The translations under genes and the position numbers were made by a program. From positions 38,602 through 102,601 of the forward strand of contig NZ_LPNR01000100.1 of the NCBI RefSeq assembly GCF_019266065.1: DNA of 64,000 bases, given 5' to 3'. Under the pieces are notes generated by a model. That model was not told the DNA's origin and made no database searches. It saw nothing but the letters and a program-made list of their open reading frames with translations. This DNA comes from Nocardia sp. MH4. GTDB taxonomy: Bacteria; Actinomycetota; Actinomycetes; Mycobacteriales; Mycobacteriaceae. This document shows positions 45,677 through 54,032 of the stretch, one piece after another. Numbering within the stretch: position 1 is the first letter of the stretch; each line of letters opens with the position of its first letter.

Positions 45677-45723
45677 ATGAGGGAGCGCAGCGGGCGAGTC
45701 GGGGGCAGGAGCCGAACGACAGC
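45677..45723 (+). repeat. Dispersed intergenic repeat, copy B (before purM)
   Basis: ATGAGGGAGCGCAGC and GGAGCCGAACGACAGC match the two blocks of the element at 20148-20201. As there, it begins within a few bases of an upstream stop codon and precedes a purine gene. Confidence 0.5.
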
Positions 45724-45791
45724 TGAACCGGCGGATCACTTAGAGTTACTAGGCATCTGTCCGCCGATTCGGTTTGGAGCTTTCCCCCACA

Positions 45792-46871
<1,080 letters not shown>

Positions 46872-46886
46872 CGCACTCCGTCCACC

Positions 46887-46927
46887 ACGTGAGCCGGGTC
46901 GCCGCCGCGACCCGGCTCACGTCTTTG
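46887..46927 (+). terminator. Terminator after purM
   Basis: ACGTGAGCCGGGTCG (46887-46901) pairs perfectly with 46908-46922 around a 6-nt loop, followed by CTTTG. It is the first of three hairpins in this 290-base gap between convergent genes. Confidence 0.7.
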
Positions 46928-47023
46928 CAACGGCGTGTTTTGTTCGCCGTAGGAACGGCTATCCCTCACGAGTGGGGTAGGTGCCCGTCGGCTCGGGGCG
47001 GTCGGGGTCCCGAGGCGGCGAAC

Positions 47024-47061
47024 ACGACGAGCGTCCTGTGTGTGCACAGGACGCTCGTCGT
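47024..47061. terminator. Second hairpin between purM and DUF3073
   Basis: A perfect 17-bp stem (ACGACGAGCGTCCTGTG and its complement) has a TGTG tetraloop. There is no T-run, so it could be an RNA structure or an operator rather than a terminator. Confidence 0.55.
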
Positions 47062-47120
47062 CTATTCGGATGTTCGCCGTACTGCTGCGAGCCTGGGTCG
47101 CTGCCGGAACAACGGTTGAA

Positions 47121-47148
47121 GGGGGAGGCCGCGTGGCCTCCCCCTTTT
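47121..47148. terminator. Bidirectional terminator next to DUF3073
   Basis: GGGGGAGGCC and GGCCTCCCCC form a perfect 10-bp stem with a GCGT loop, followed by TTTT on the plus strand. Read from the minus strand it lies 14 bases after the DUF3073 stop. Confidence 0.8.
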
Positions 47149-47161
47149 CACCGGCGTTCGA

Positions 47162-47386
47162 TCAGCGACGCCAGCTGTCGTAGTCGTCGTCCTCGTTGTT
47201 CCAACGGGACGGCGAATCGTCTGCGTCGTGCTCATCGGAAAGTACGCCGCCACTCCTTGGTTGGGAGTGGAGCGGAGTGCTATCCGACAGCTCGCGCTGA
47301 AGGCTCGCGAAGTCGGTCGGCGCGGAGCTGTACTTGAGCTCACGTGCGACTTTGGTCTGCTTTGCCTTAGCCCGGCCACGGCCCAT
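47162..47386 (-). CDS. DUF3073 protein (Rv0810c-like)
   Basis: The 74-residue protein begins MGRGRAKAKQTKVARELKYSS, the conserved basic start of DUF3073, and ends with an acidic tail (NNEDDDYDSW). It is found next to purM across actinobacteria; function is unknown, though the basic head suggests binding to nucleic acid. GAGGGGGT lies just before the ATG. The 175 bases upstream (47387-47561) hold its promoter region, with an AT-rich GTATTAAT stretch and no gene. Confidence 0.9.
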   Translation of the reverse strand: MGRGRAKAKQTKVARELKYSSAPTDFASLQRELSDSTPLHSQPRSGGVLSDEHDADDSPSRWNNEDDDYDSWRR

Positions 47387-47561
47387 GGCTGACCCCCTCG
47401 CGTCACTGCGGGGCGGCCTGGGGTTTGTTGGCGGCCCCGTTCGAATTAATACTCTTCCTGACAGACACTTTAGCGTGTGTTAGACGGTCGCGCTCCCAGG
47501 AGTGGGTGAAGAACTGCCGAACCGCCGCCGTTTGCCCCTTCTTCGCCCAGACCGCCTGGTC

Positions 47562-48512
47562 TCAGAGCACGCCCGGGATCGCGCGGATGACGCCGACTCT
47601 GGCGTCGCCGCCGAGCACCGCGGTGGCCGCGAGCTCGGTGTGCTGGTCGGTCCAGTCGACCCCGAGTCTGCGCAGAATCGCCAGCGTCAGCGGCATCCGG
47701 GCCCGGTCGTGACCGTCGTCGATCTTGTACGCGAAGGCCCTGCCGTCGGGCAGCGCGCCGGCGTGCACACCGTCGGCGCCGATCTTGCAGAACAGGCCGG
47801 GGGTGGCCGCCATGGCCAGCAGGTCCGGGCCCTTCGTGCCCGAAATCACTCGCGGATTCGCCCGAACGGCATCGGCGATCCGGCGCGGCGCGGTACCGGG
47901 CTCGGCCGTGGTGAAGCCGGCGAACGCGCGCGCGAGATTGATCAGCGAGACGGGCACGATCGGCAGGCCGCAGCCGTCGATGCCCAGGTCGGTCTCCGGT
48001 TCGCCGGTGACGTCGGCGACGGTGGTGAGCACGGCCTGCTGCAACGGGTGCTCGACCTCGAGATACCCGGTGCGCGGCCAGTCGTTGATCACGCAGGTGG
48101 CCAGCATCGCCGCGTGTTTGCCCGAGCAGTTCATGTACAGCGGGCTCGGACCCGAGCCGGTGAGCGCGGCGGCGCGGGCCCGTTCCTCGAAGGGCAGGTC
48201 GGGCGGGCAGGCGAGGTCGGACGGGGTGAAGCCGTAGCGGTCGAGCAGCCTGCGGACCAGGACGATGTGGTCGGGCTCGCCGAAATGGGAGGCGGTGGCC
48301 ACGGCCAGCTCGGCGTCGTCGAGGGGGTCGAAACCGTTGCGCAGCAGGGTCAACGCCTGCATCGGCTTGTTGGTCGAGCGGGGGAAGATCGGGCCGTGCA
48401 CCTCGCCGAGTTCGAGCGTCGGCGTGCCGTCGGCGTCGAGCACGACCACCGATCCGCGGTGCACGCACTCCCGGAAGCCCGAACGGACCACCTCGACCAG
48501 TTCCACGCTCAT
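47562..48512 (-). CDS. L-asparaginase II-family protein
   Basis: The 316-residue protein belongs to the AnsA/asparaginase II family (Rhizobium etli type): RSGFRECVHRGSVVVLD at the start, IFPRSTNKPMQAL with the conserved serine/lysine, MNCSGKHAAML, GIDGCGLP and SGTKGPDLL. It should hydrolyse asparagine to aspartate and ammonia. The start overlaps the MOSC stop by four bases (ATGA), so ygfZ, MOSC and asparaginase form one translationally coupled operon. Confidence 0.88.
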   Translation of the reverse strand: MSVELVEVVRSGFRECVHRGSVVVLDADGTPTLELGEVHGPIFPRSTNKPMQALTLLRNGFDPLDDAELAVATASHFGEPDHIVLVRRLLDRYGFTPSDLACPPDLPFEERARAAALTGSGPSPLYMNCSGKHAAMLATCVINDWPRTGYLEVEHPLQQAVLTTVADVTGEPETDLGIDGCGLPIVPVSLINLARAFAGFTTAEPGTAPRRIADAVRANPRVISGTKGPDLLAMAATPGLFCKIGADGVHAGALPDGRAFAYKIDDGHDRARMPLTLAILRRLGVDWTDQHTELAATAVLGGDARVGVIRAIPGVL

Positions 48513-49192
48513 GGGCTGACCTCCACGGTGACGCCGGCCCGGGTTCGGGTGTGCCGGTCGATCTGCATGCGGACATCGTCGGAGATGGTCGGTTCCTCGG
48601 TGCGCAGGCGCTCCAGTAGGGCGGGGTCGGCGCCGGTGAACAGATCGCGCACGGTGATGCCGTGGCCGGGCACCGCGAGCACGCGGACCTCGTCACCCGC
48701 GCCGATCGTGCCCTCGGTGAGGACCCGGAAGTAGGCGCCGGTATCGGACTGGAGCGTGAAGCGCTTGACCCACTGCCGCTCACCCGCCCACTGCTGGAAG
48801 GTCGAGCACGGGACGCGCGGGGCGCTGACCTCGAGCAGGGTTTCGCCGATGGCCAGGTGCGCGCCGAGCACCGCGTCGCTGATCGGGAGCCCGCTCAGCC
48901 GCAGGTTCTCGCCGAACCAGCCCGCGGGAAGCTCGCGGTCGAGTTCGCTCGCCCAGCGGCGGGCGTCCTCCTCGGCGTAGGCGTAGACGGCCTGGTGCAC
49001 GCCGCCGTGGTTGACGGTGTCGCAGACGTGGTCGCCGGCCAAGCCCAGCACGCCGACCGCGACCCGCCCGTCGACCGGGCGCTTGTCGATCGCGGTGCGG
49101 CCGACGCGGGTGCGCACCTCGAGTTCGGCGTGCACGACGCACACGGCCTCGACCCGGCCGGTGTCACCGACACGCATGAGCTCGCGGCTCAT
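48509..49192 (-). CDS. MOSC-domain protein
   Basis: The 227-residue protein has a MOSC domain (molybdenum cofactor sulfurase C-terminal type): VGVLGLAGDHVCDTVNHGGVHQAVYAYA, WFGENLRLSG, and the conserved cysteine in APRVPCSTFQ. Such proteins carry or transfer sulfur in molybdenum-enzyme or detoxification pathways; a YiiM-like role is possible. The start at 49192 overlaps the ygfZ stop by four bases; an internal ATG at 49177 is possible. Confidence 0.87.
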   Translation of the reverse strand: MSRELMRVGDTGRVEAVCVVHAELEVRTRVGRTAIDKRPVDGRVAVGVLGLAGDHVCDTVNHGGVHQAVYAYAEEDARRWASELDRELPAGWFGENLRLSGLPISDAVLGAHLAIGETLLEVSAPRVPCSTFQQWAGERQWVKRFTLQSDTGAYFRVLTEGTIGAGDEVRVLAVPGHGITVRDLFTGADPALLERLRTEEPTISDDVRMQIDRHTRTRAGVTVEVSP

Positions 49193-50304
49193 CGCCCGCG
49201 CAGCCGGTCGACAGCGGCCCGGCCCGCCTGCACGACATCGTCGGCGGGGATCGAGTCGGGGTCGATGGCGGCGGCCATGGAGCCGACCACCAGTTCGGTG
49301 CCCGCGGGGACCGACCGTTTGATCAGCGCCAGCGCGATCGGGCCGAGTTCGTAGTGGTCGACGACCGTGCCGAGCCTGCCGACCGTGCGGCCACCCGCGG
49401 TGACGTCGTCGCCGACGGCGGGGCGTTCGTCGGCGGAACCGTCCAGGTGCAACAGCACCAGGTTGCGCGGCGGCTTGCCCAGATTGTGCACCCGGGCGAC
49501 CGTCTCCTGGCCGCGGTAGCAGCCCTTGTTCAGGTGCACCGCGCCGTGCTCGTCGACGCCGCCGATCCAGCGGGCCTCGTGCGGGATGGTGCGCTCGTCG
49601 GTGTCGACGCCGATCCGGGGCCGCAGCTCGGCCACCCGCAGGGCCTCGAACGCCCACATCCCCGCGGGCTCGGCCCCGGCCTGGGTGAGCTTGGTCCACC
49701 AGGTGGTGAGCTCGGCGCGGGGGACGACGAGATCGAAGGAATCGGCGCTCGGCCACGGCATGCGGCGCAGGAAACCGCCGCCCGGCAGGGCGACGGCGGC
49801 GTACACCTCGGGCAGCGCCTCGACACCGAGCGCGTCGAGCAGCGTCGCGACGCGGGGACCGAGCAGGCTCAGCACGGCGTAGTCGGGCGCGGCCTCGGGC
49901 TTGGCGTCGGCCCAGAAGACCATCTTCTGGAGGAACGACAGCAGGTCGGCGCCGCGCTCGGCCTCGGTGTCGAGCCAGACGGTGCCGTCGAGATCGGTGA
50001 GTACGAAGTGGTGCAGCACCCGGCCGTTGAGGTCGAGGTCCAGATTCTCGGCGCTGTGCCCGTCGGGCAGCGCGGCGATGTGCTGGCTGGTGATGGTGTG
50101 CAGCCAGCTCAGGCGCTCGGCGCCGGTGATCCTGGCGACGCTGCGATGCGAGCGATCGACCACCGCGACCCGCTGCGCGGCGGCCTTCTGTTCGCCGAAC
50201 GGATCGCCGTAATGCCAGGCGACGGCGGCGTCCGGGGAACCCGGAGCGCCCGCGACGGCACCCGGAGTGTGGAGAACAGGACTGGGGGCGACAACCACCG
50301 ACAC
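49189..50304 (-). CDS. ygfZ: Folate-binding YgfZ-like protein
   Basis: The 371-residue protein is the Rv0811c counterpart. It has a GcvT-like fold with the diagnostic KGCYRGQE motif near residue 257, whose cysteine is essential in E. coli YgfZ. YgfZ supports repair or maturation of iron-sulfur enzymes using folate. The start is uncertain: GTG at 50304 has TACAGT 7 nt before it (leaderless), and GTG 50334 would add 10 residues. It is divergent from pabC. Confidence 0.88.
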   Translation of the reverse strand: MSVVVAPSPVLHTPGAVAGAPGSPDAAVAWHYGDPFGEQKAAAQRVAVVDRSHRSVARITGAERLSWLHTITSQHIAALPDGHSAENLDLDLNGRVLHHFVLTDLDGTVWLDTEAERGADLLSFLQKMVFWADAKPEAAPDYAVLSLLGPRVATLLDALGVEALPEVYAAVALPGGGFLRRMPWPSADSFDLVVPRAELTTWWTKLTQAGAEPAGMWAFEALRVAELRPRIGVDTDERTIPHEARWIGGVDEHGAVHLNKGCYRGQETVARVHNLGKPPRNLVLLHLDGSADERPAVGDDVTAGGRTVGRLGTVVDHYELGPIALALIKRSVPAGTELVVGSMAAAIDPDSIPADDVVQAGRAAVDRLRGR

Positions 50305-50414
50305 ATCGACCACTGTAGGCGCGTCTACCGACACACGCCGCAGCCGGGCGTCCGAGCATGCCCCAATGTGCGCAGCCGTAGGCATAACGGACCGATAACG
50401 CCTACGCTCGTCAC

Positions 50415-51317
50415 ATGGGAGAACGGGTTCTTGTGACACTCGACGGCGCGGTCGCTGATGCGGACGCGCCGTCGCTTTATGCCGACGACATCGGCGCACT
50501 GCGCGGCGATGGCGTCTTCGAAACTATTTTGGTGCGCGGCGGCACGGCGACCGCGCTGGAATTCCACTTGGCCAGGCTGCGGCGGTCGGCGCAGGCGCTG
50601 GATCTGCCGGAGCCGGGGCTGTCGAAATGGCGCTCCGCGGTGGAGGTCGCGGTCAAGGAATGGGGCTCCGAGGAAGAGGGCATGCTGCGGCTCATCTACA
50701 CCCGCGGCCGCGACTCGGAGTACGACGCGCCGACCGGTCTGACCTCGACCGACCCCAAGCCCACCGCGTACGTGCTCGTCTCCCCGGTACCGGCCCGCGT
50801 CGCGACCGCCCGCGCCGAAGGCGTCAAGGTGATGTCGCTGGCCCGTGGCATCTCGGTCGACCTCGCCCAGGCGGCGCCGTGGCAGCTGCTCGGCGCGAAG
50901 ACGCTGTCCTACGCGACCAATATGGCCGCGCTGCGCTTCGCCCGCCGGATGGGCGCCGAGGACGTGATCTTCCACAGCACCGAGCACCGCGTGCTCGAGG
51001 GTCCGCGCTCGACTGTGGTGATCGCCCGTGACAAGCAGCTCATCACCCCGCCGGCCAAGAGCGGAGTGCTGCCCGGGGTCACGCAGCGTTCGCTGTTCGC
51101 GGTCGCGGAGAAGCAGGGCTGGGAGTGCAAGTACCAGTCGCTGTTCACCGCCGACCTGTTCGACTGCGACAGCATCTGGCTGCTGTCGAGCATCACGCTG
51201 GCCGCGCGGGTGAACCAGCTCGACGGCGTGCGCATGTCGGCACCGGACAATGCGCAGGAAATCATCGATATGGTGGATCTGGGGATCGAACGGCCGGGGA
51301 CCATCGGCGACTGGTGA
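50415..51317 (+). CDS. pabC: Aminodeoxychorismate lyase (class IV aminotransferase fold)
   Basis: The 300-residue PLP protein is the Rv0812 counterpart. It shows LYADDIGALRGDGVFETILVRGG at the start and the PLP lysine in LLGAKTLSYATNMAA. It would convert 4-amino-4-deoxychorismate to 4-aminobenzoate for folate; D-amino-acid aminotransferases share the fold, so synteny supports the call. TACGCT lies 6 nt before the ATG (leaderless). It is divergent from ygfZ, a folate-dependent protein. Confidence 0.87.
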   Translation: MGERVLVTLDGAVADADAPSLYADDIGALRGDGVFETILVRGGTATALEFHLARLRRSAQALDLPEPGLSKWRSAVEVAVKEWGSEEEGMLRLIYTRGRDSEYDAPTGLTSTDPKPTAYVLVSPVPARVATARAEGVKVMSLARGISVDLAQAAPWQLLGAKTLSYATNMAALRFARRMGAEDVIFHSTEHRVLEGPRSTVVIARDKQLITPPAKSGVLPGVTQRSLFAVAEKQGWECKYQSLFTADLFDCDSIWLLSSITLAARVNQLDGVRMSAPDNAQEIIDMVDLGIERPGTIGDW

Positions 51318-51326
51318 GTCGTGTGA

Positions 51327-51350
51327 GGGGCACGGGTGGGCGTGCCCCTG
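51327..51350 (+). terminator. Hairpin after pabC
   Basis: AGGGGCACG (51327-51335) pairs with CGTGCCCCT (51342-51350) around GGTGGG, ten bases after the pabC stop. There is no T-run. Confidence 0.5.
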
Positions 51351-51456
51351 CGGCGCCGGGATCGCCCGGTCGGACCGCGTATATCCAATCGTGCAGCAAT
51401 TTTCCGGCGTGTCGTGGCGGTTGTCACGCTCACCAGCGGTAGATCCAGGCGTACGA

Positions 51457-51480
51457 TCTACTACGACTTGTCGTAGTAGA
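51457..51480. promoter_or_regulatory. Perfect 24-bp operator palindrome upstream of cydA
   Basis: TCTACTACGAC-TT-GTCGTAGTAGA is fully symmetrical. It ends 14 bases before the cydA ATG and overlaps a likely -10 (TACGAT, 51452-51457), so a repressor bound here would block transcription of cydABDC. The TACTACGA/TCGTAGTA half-sites recall BlaI/MecI/CopY-type operators, but the regulator is not encoded nearby. Confidence 0.75.
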
Positions 51481-51494
51481 AGCTGGAGGGTCGG

Positions 51495-52991
51495 ATGGAC
51501 ATTGTGGACGTCTCCCGGTGGCAATTCGGTATCACCACCGTCTATCACTTCATCTTCGTTCCGCTGACCATCGGCCTCGCGCCGCTGATCGCCATGATGC
51601 AGACCGCCTGGGTGATCACCGGCAAGGAACACTGGTACCGGCTCACGAAGTTCTTCGGCAAACTGTTCCTGATCAACTTCGCCATCGGTGTCGCGACCGG
51701 CATCGTCCAGGAATTCCAGTTCGGCATGAACTGGAGCGAGTACTCCCGGTTCATCGGCGACATCTTCGGCGCGCCACTGGCGCTGGAAGCGCTCATCGCC
51801 TTCTTCATGGAGTCGACGTTCATCGGCCTGTGGATCTTCGGCTGGACCCGGCTCCCGAAACTGGTGCACCTGGCGACCATCTGGATCGTCGCCTTCGGTG
51901 TGAACGCCTCGGCCTACTTCATCGTCGCCGCGAACTCGTTCATGCAGCACCCGGTCGGCGCGCGCTACAACCCCGAGACCAAACGCGCTGAGCTGGAAAG
52001 CATCTGGGCGCTGCTCACCAACAACACGACGCTGGCCGCGTTCCCGCACGTCGTCGCGGGCGCGTTCCTCACCGCGGGCACCTTCGTCGCCGGGATCGCC
52101 GGCTGGTGGATGGTGCGCAACGCGCGCAGCGGCGACCCGGCGAAACTCGAGGACGCGCGCACCATGTGGCGGCCGGTGGGGCGGGCCTCGCTGGTGGTCG
52201 TCGCGCTGGCCGGTGTCGCGGTGATCTTCACCGGCGACATCCAGGGCAAGCTGATGTTCCAACAGCAGCCGATGAAGATGGCCTCGGCGGAATCGCTGTG
52301 CCACACCCAGACCGACCCCGACTTCTCCATCCTGACCGTCGGCACCCACAACAACTGCGACAGTGTCACCCACGTGCTCGAGGTGCCCTACGTGCTGCCG
52401 TACCTGGCCGAGGGCCAGTTCACCGACGTCACCCTCGACGGCGTCGTCGACCTCCAGCAGACCTACACCGTCAAGTACGGTCCCGGCGACTACCGGCCGA
52501 ACCTGTTCGTCACCTACTGGTCCTTCCGCGCCATGATCGGCCTGGCCGCCGGTTCGGTGCTGCTGCTGCTCGTTGGCTTCTGGGTGACCCGCGGCGGCCG
52601 GGTGCCCGACCAACGCTGGTTCTCCTGGCTGAGCCTGATCGCGATTCCCACGCCCTTCCTGGCCAACAGCGCGGGCTGGGTGTTCACCGAGATGGGCCGT
52701 CAGCCGTGGGCGGTGGTGCCCAACCCGACCGGCGACCCGAACATCCGGATGACGGTGCAGCAGGCCGTCTCCGACCACGCCCCGGCGACGGTGATCTTCT
52801 CGCTGATCGTGTTCACCCTGCTCTACGGCGTGCTGGCGGTGGTGTGGTTCTACCTGATCCGCCGGTACACGATCGCCGGGCCGGACGAGCCGACGCCGCC
52901 GACCCCGGGCGACGGGCCCGACGGCCCGGACACCGGCAGGCATCGCAAACCGGAAGAGCCTGCCGTCGAGCAACTTTCCTTCGCTTACTAG
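51495..52991 (+). CDS. cydA: Cytochrome bd oxidase subunit I
   Basis: The 498-residue membrane protein holds the haems and the quinol site of the high-affinity terminal oxidase. The early haem histidine lies in the VYHFIFVPLTIGLAPL helix, a second in the NSFMQHPVG segment, and GRQPWAVVPN is the conserved segment after the Q-loop. The insert is of the short Q-loop type. ATG 51495 follows CTGGAGGG. It is the first gene of cydABDC, behind a perfect palindrome. Confidence 0.95.
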   Translation: MDIVDVSRWQFGITTVYHFIFVPLTIGLAPLIAMMQTAWVITGKEHWYRLTKFFGKLFLINFAIGVATGIVQEFQFGMNWSEYSRFIGDIFGAPLALEALIAFFMESTFIGLWIFGWTRLPKLVHLATIWIVAFGVNASAYFIVAANSFMQHPVGARYNPETKRAELESIWALLTNNTTLAAFPHVVAGAFLTAGTFVAGIAGWWMVRNARSGDPAKLEDARTMWRPVGRASLVVVALAGVAVIFTGDIQGKLMFQQQPMKMASAESLCHTQTDPDFSILTVGTHNNCDSVTHVLEVPYVLPYLAEGQFTDVTLDGVVDLQQTYTVKYGPGDYRPNLFVTYWSFRAMIGLAAGSVLLLLVGFWVTRGGRVPDQRWFSWLSLIAIPTPFLANSAGWVFTEMGRQPWAVVPNPTGDPNIRMTVQQAVSDHAPATVIFSLIVFTLLYGVLAVVWFYLIRRYTIAGPDEPTPPTPGDGPDGPDTGRHRKPEEPAVEQLSFAY

Positions 52992-53000
52992 GAGCCGGTG

Positions 53001-54029
53001 ATGGATCTGCAGCAATTCTGGTTCGTCCTGATCGGCGTGCTCTTCACCGGCTACTTCGTGCTGGAGGGCTTCGACTTCGGCGTCGGCATGCTGATGCCGA
53101 TCATCGGCAAGGGCTCCGATGCCCGCAGGCGCGTGGTGCTCAACACCATCGGTCCCGTGTGGGACGCCAACGAGGTGTGGCTGATCACCGCGGGCGGCGC
53201 GATGTTCGCGGCGTTCCCCGAGTGGTACGCGAGCATGTTCTCCGGGTTCTACCTGGCGCTGTTGCTGCTGCTGGTCGCGCTGATCCTGCGGATCTGCGCG
53301 ATCGAGTACCGCGCCAAGATCAACGATCCGAAGTGGCGGACCTGGTGCGACATCGGCATCGGGATCGGCTCCTGGATCCCGGCGCTGGCCTGGGGCTGGG
53401 TGTTCGCGAACCTGGTGCGCGGCGTGCCGCTGAACGACAAGCGCCAGATCGTCGGCTCGGTCTGGGACCTGCTCAGCCCGTACGCCCTGCTCGGCGGCCT
53501 GGCGACCGGCATCCTGTTCGCGCTGCACGGCGCGGTGTTCCTGGTCCTCAAGACCGGCGGCGAGGTCCGCGACGACGCGCAGCGCATCGTCCGGCTGCTG
53601 CTGGTGCCGACCGCGGTGATCGTCGGCGCGTTCGGGCTGTGGACCCAGCTCGCCTACGGCGCCGGCTGGACCTGGGCGGCGCTGGGCGCGGCCGTGCTCG
53701 GCCTGGTGCTCGCCGGCGCGGCGAACGTGGCCGGGCGCGACGGCTGGGCCTTCGTGGGCACCACGCTCACCGTGGCCTCGGCGACCGTGCTCATCGTCGG
53801 CTCGATGTACCCGAACGTGCTGCCCTCGACCATCAGCCCGCTGTACGACCTGAACATCTACAACGCCTCCTCCAGCGCCTACACGCTGAAGGTGATGAGC
53901 TGGGCCGCCGTGCTGGCCACCCCGGTGGTGCTGGTCTACCAGGGCTGGACGTACTGGGTGTTCCGCAAGCGGCTGACCGTCGAGCAGATTCCGGCGCCGA
54001 CCGGGCTGCCGCTGAGCAGCAAGGACTGA
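53001..54029 (+). CDS. cydB: Cytochrome bd oxidase subunit II
   Basis: The 342-residue membrane protein starts MDLQQFWFVLIGVLFTGYFVLEGFDFGVG, the conserved CydB first helix, and includes GPVWDANEVWLI. It pairs with CydA. ATG 53001 follows GGAGCC after cydA by 9 bases; a GTG three bases earlier is less likely. Confidence 0.95.
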   Translation: MDLQQFWFVLIGVLFTGYFVLEGFDFGVGMLMPIIGKGSDARRRVVLNTIGPVWDANEVWLITAGGAMFAAFPEWYASMFSGFYLALLLLLVALILRICAIEYRAKINDPKWRTWCDIGIGIGSWIPALAWGWVFANLVRGVPLNDKRQIVGSVWDLLSPYALLGGLATGILFALHGAVFLVLKTGGEVRDDAQRIVRLLLVPTAVIVGAFGLWTQLAYGAGWTWAALGAAVLGLVLAGAANVAGRDGWAFVGTTLTVASATVLIVGSMYPNVLPSTISPLYDLNIYNASSSAYTLKVMSWAAVLATPVVLVYQGWTYWVFRKRLTVEQIPAPTGLPLSSKD

Positions 54030-54032
54030 GCG

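Noticed and set aside
51421..51440. Possible CRP half-sites upstream of cydA (TGTCACGCTCACC)
   Set aside because: Not a TGTGA-N6-TCACA palindrome; the perfect palindrome further downstream is far more convincing.
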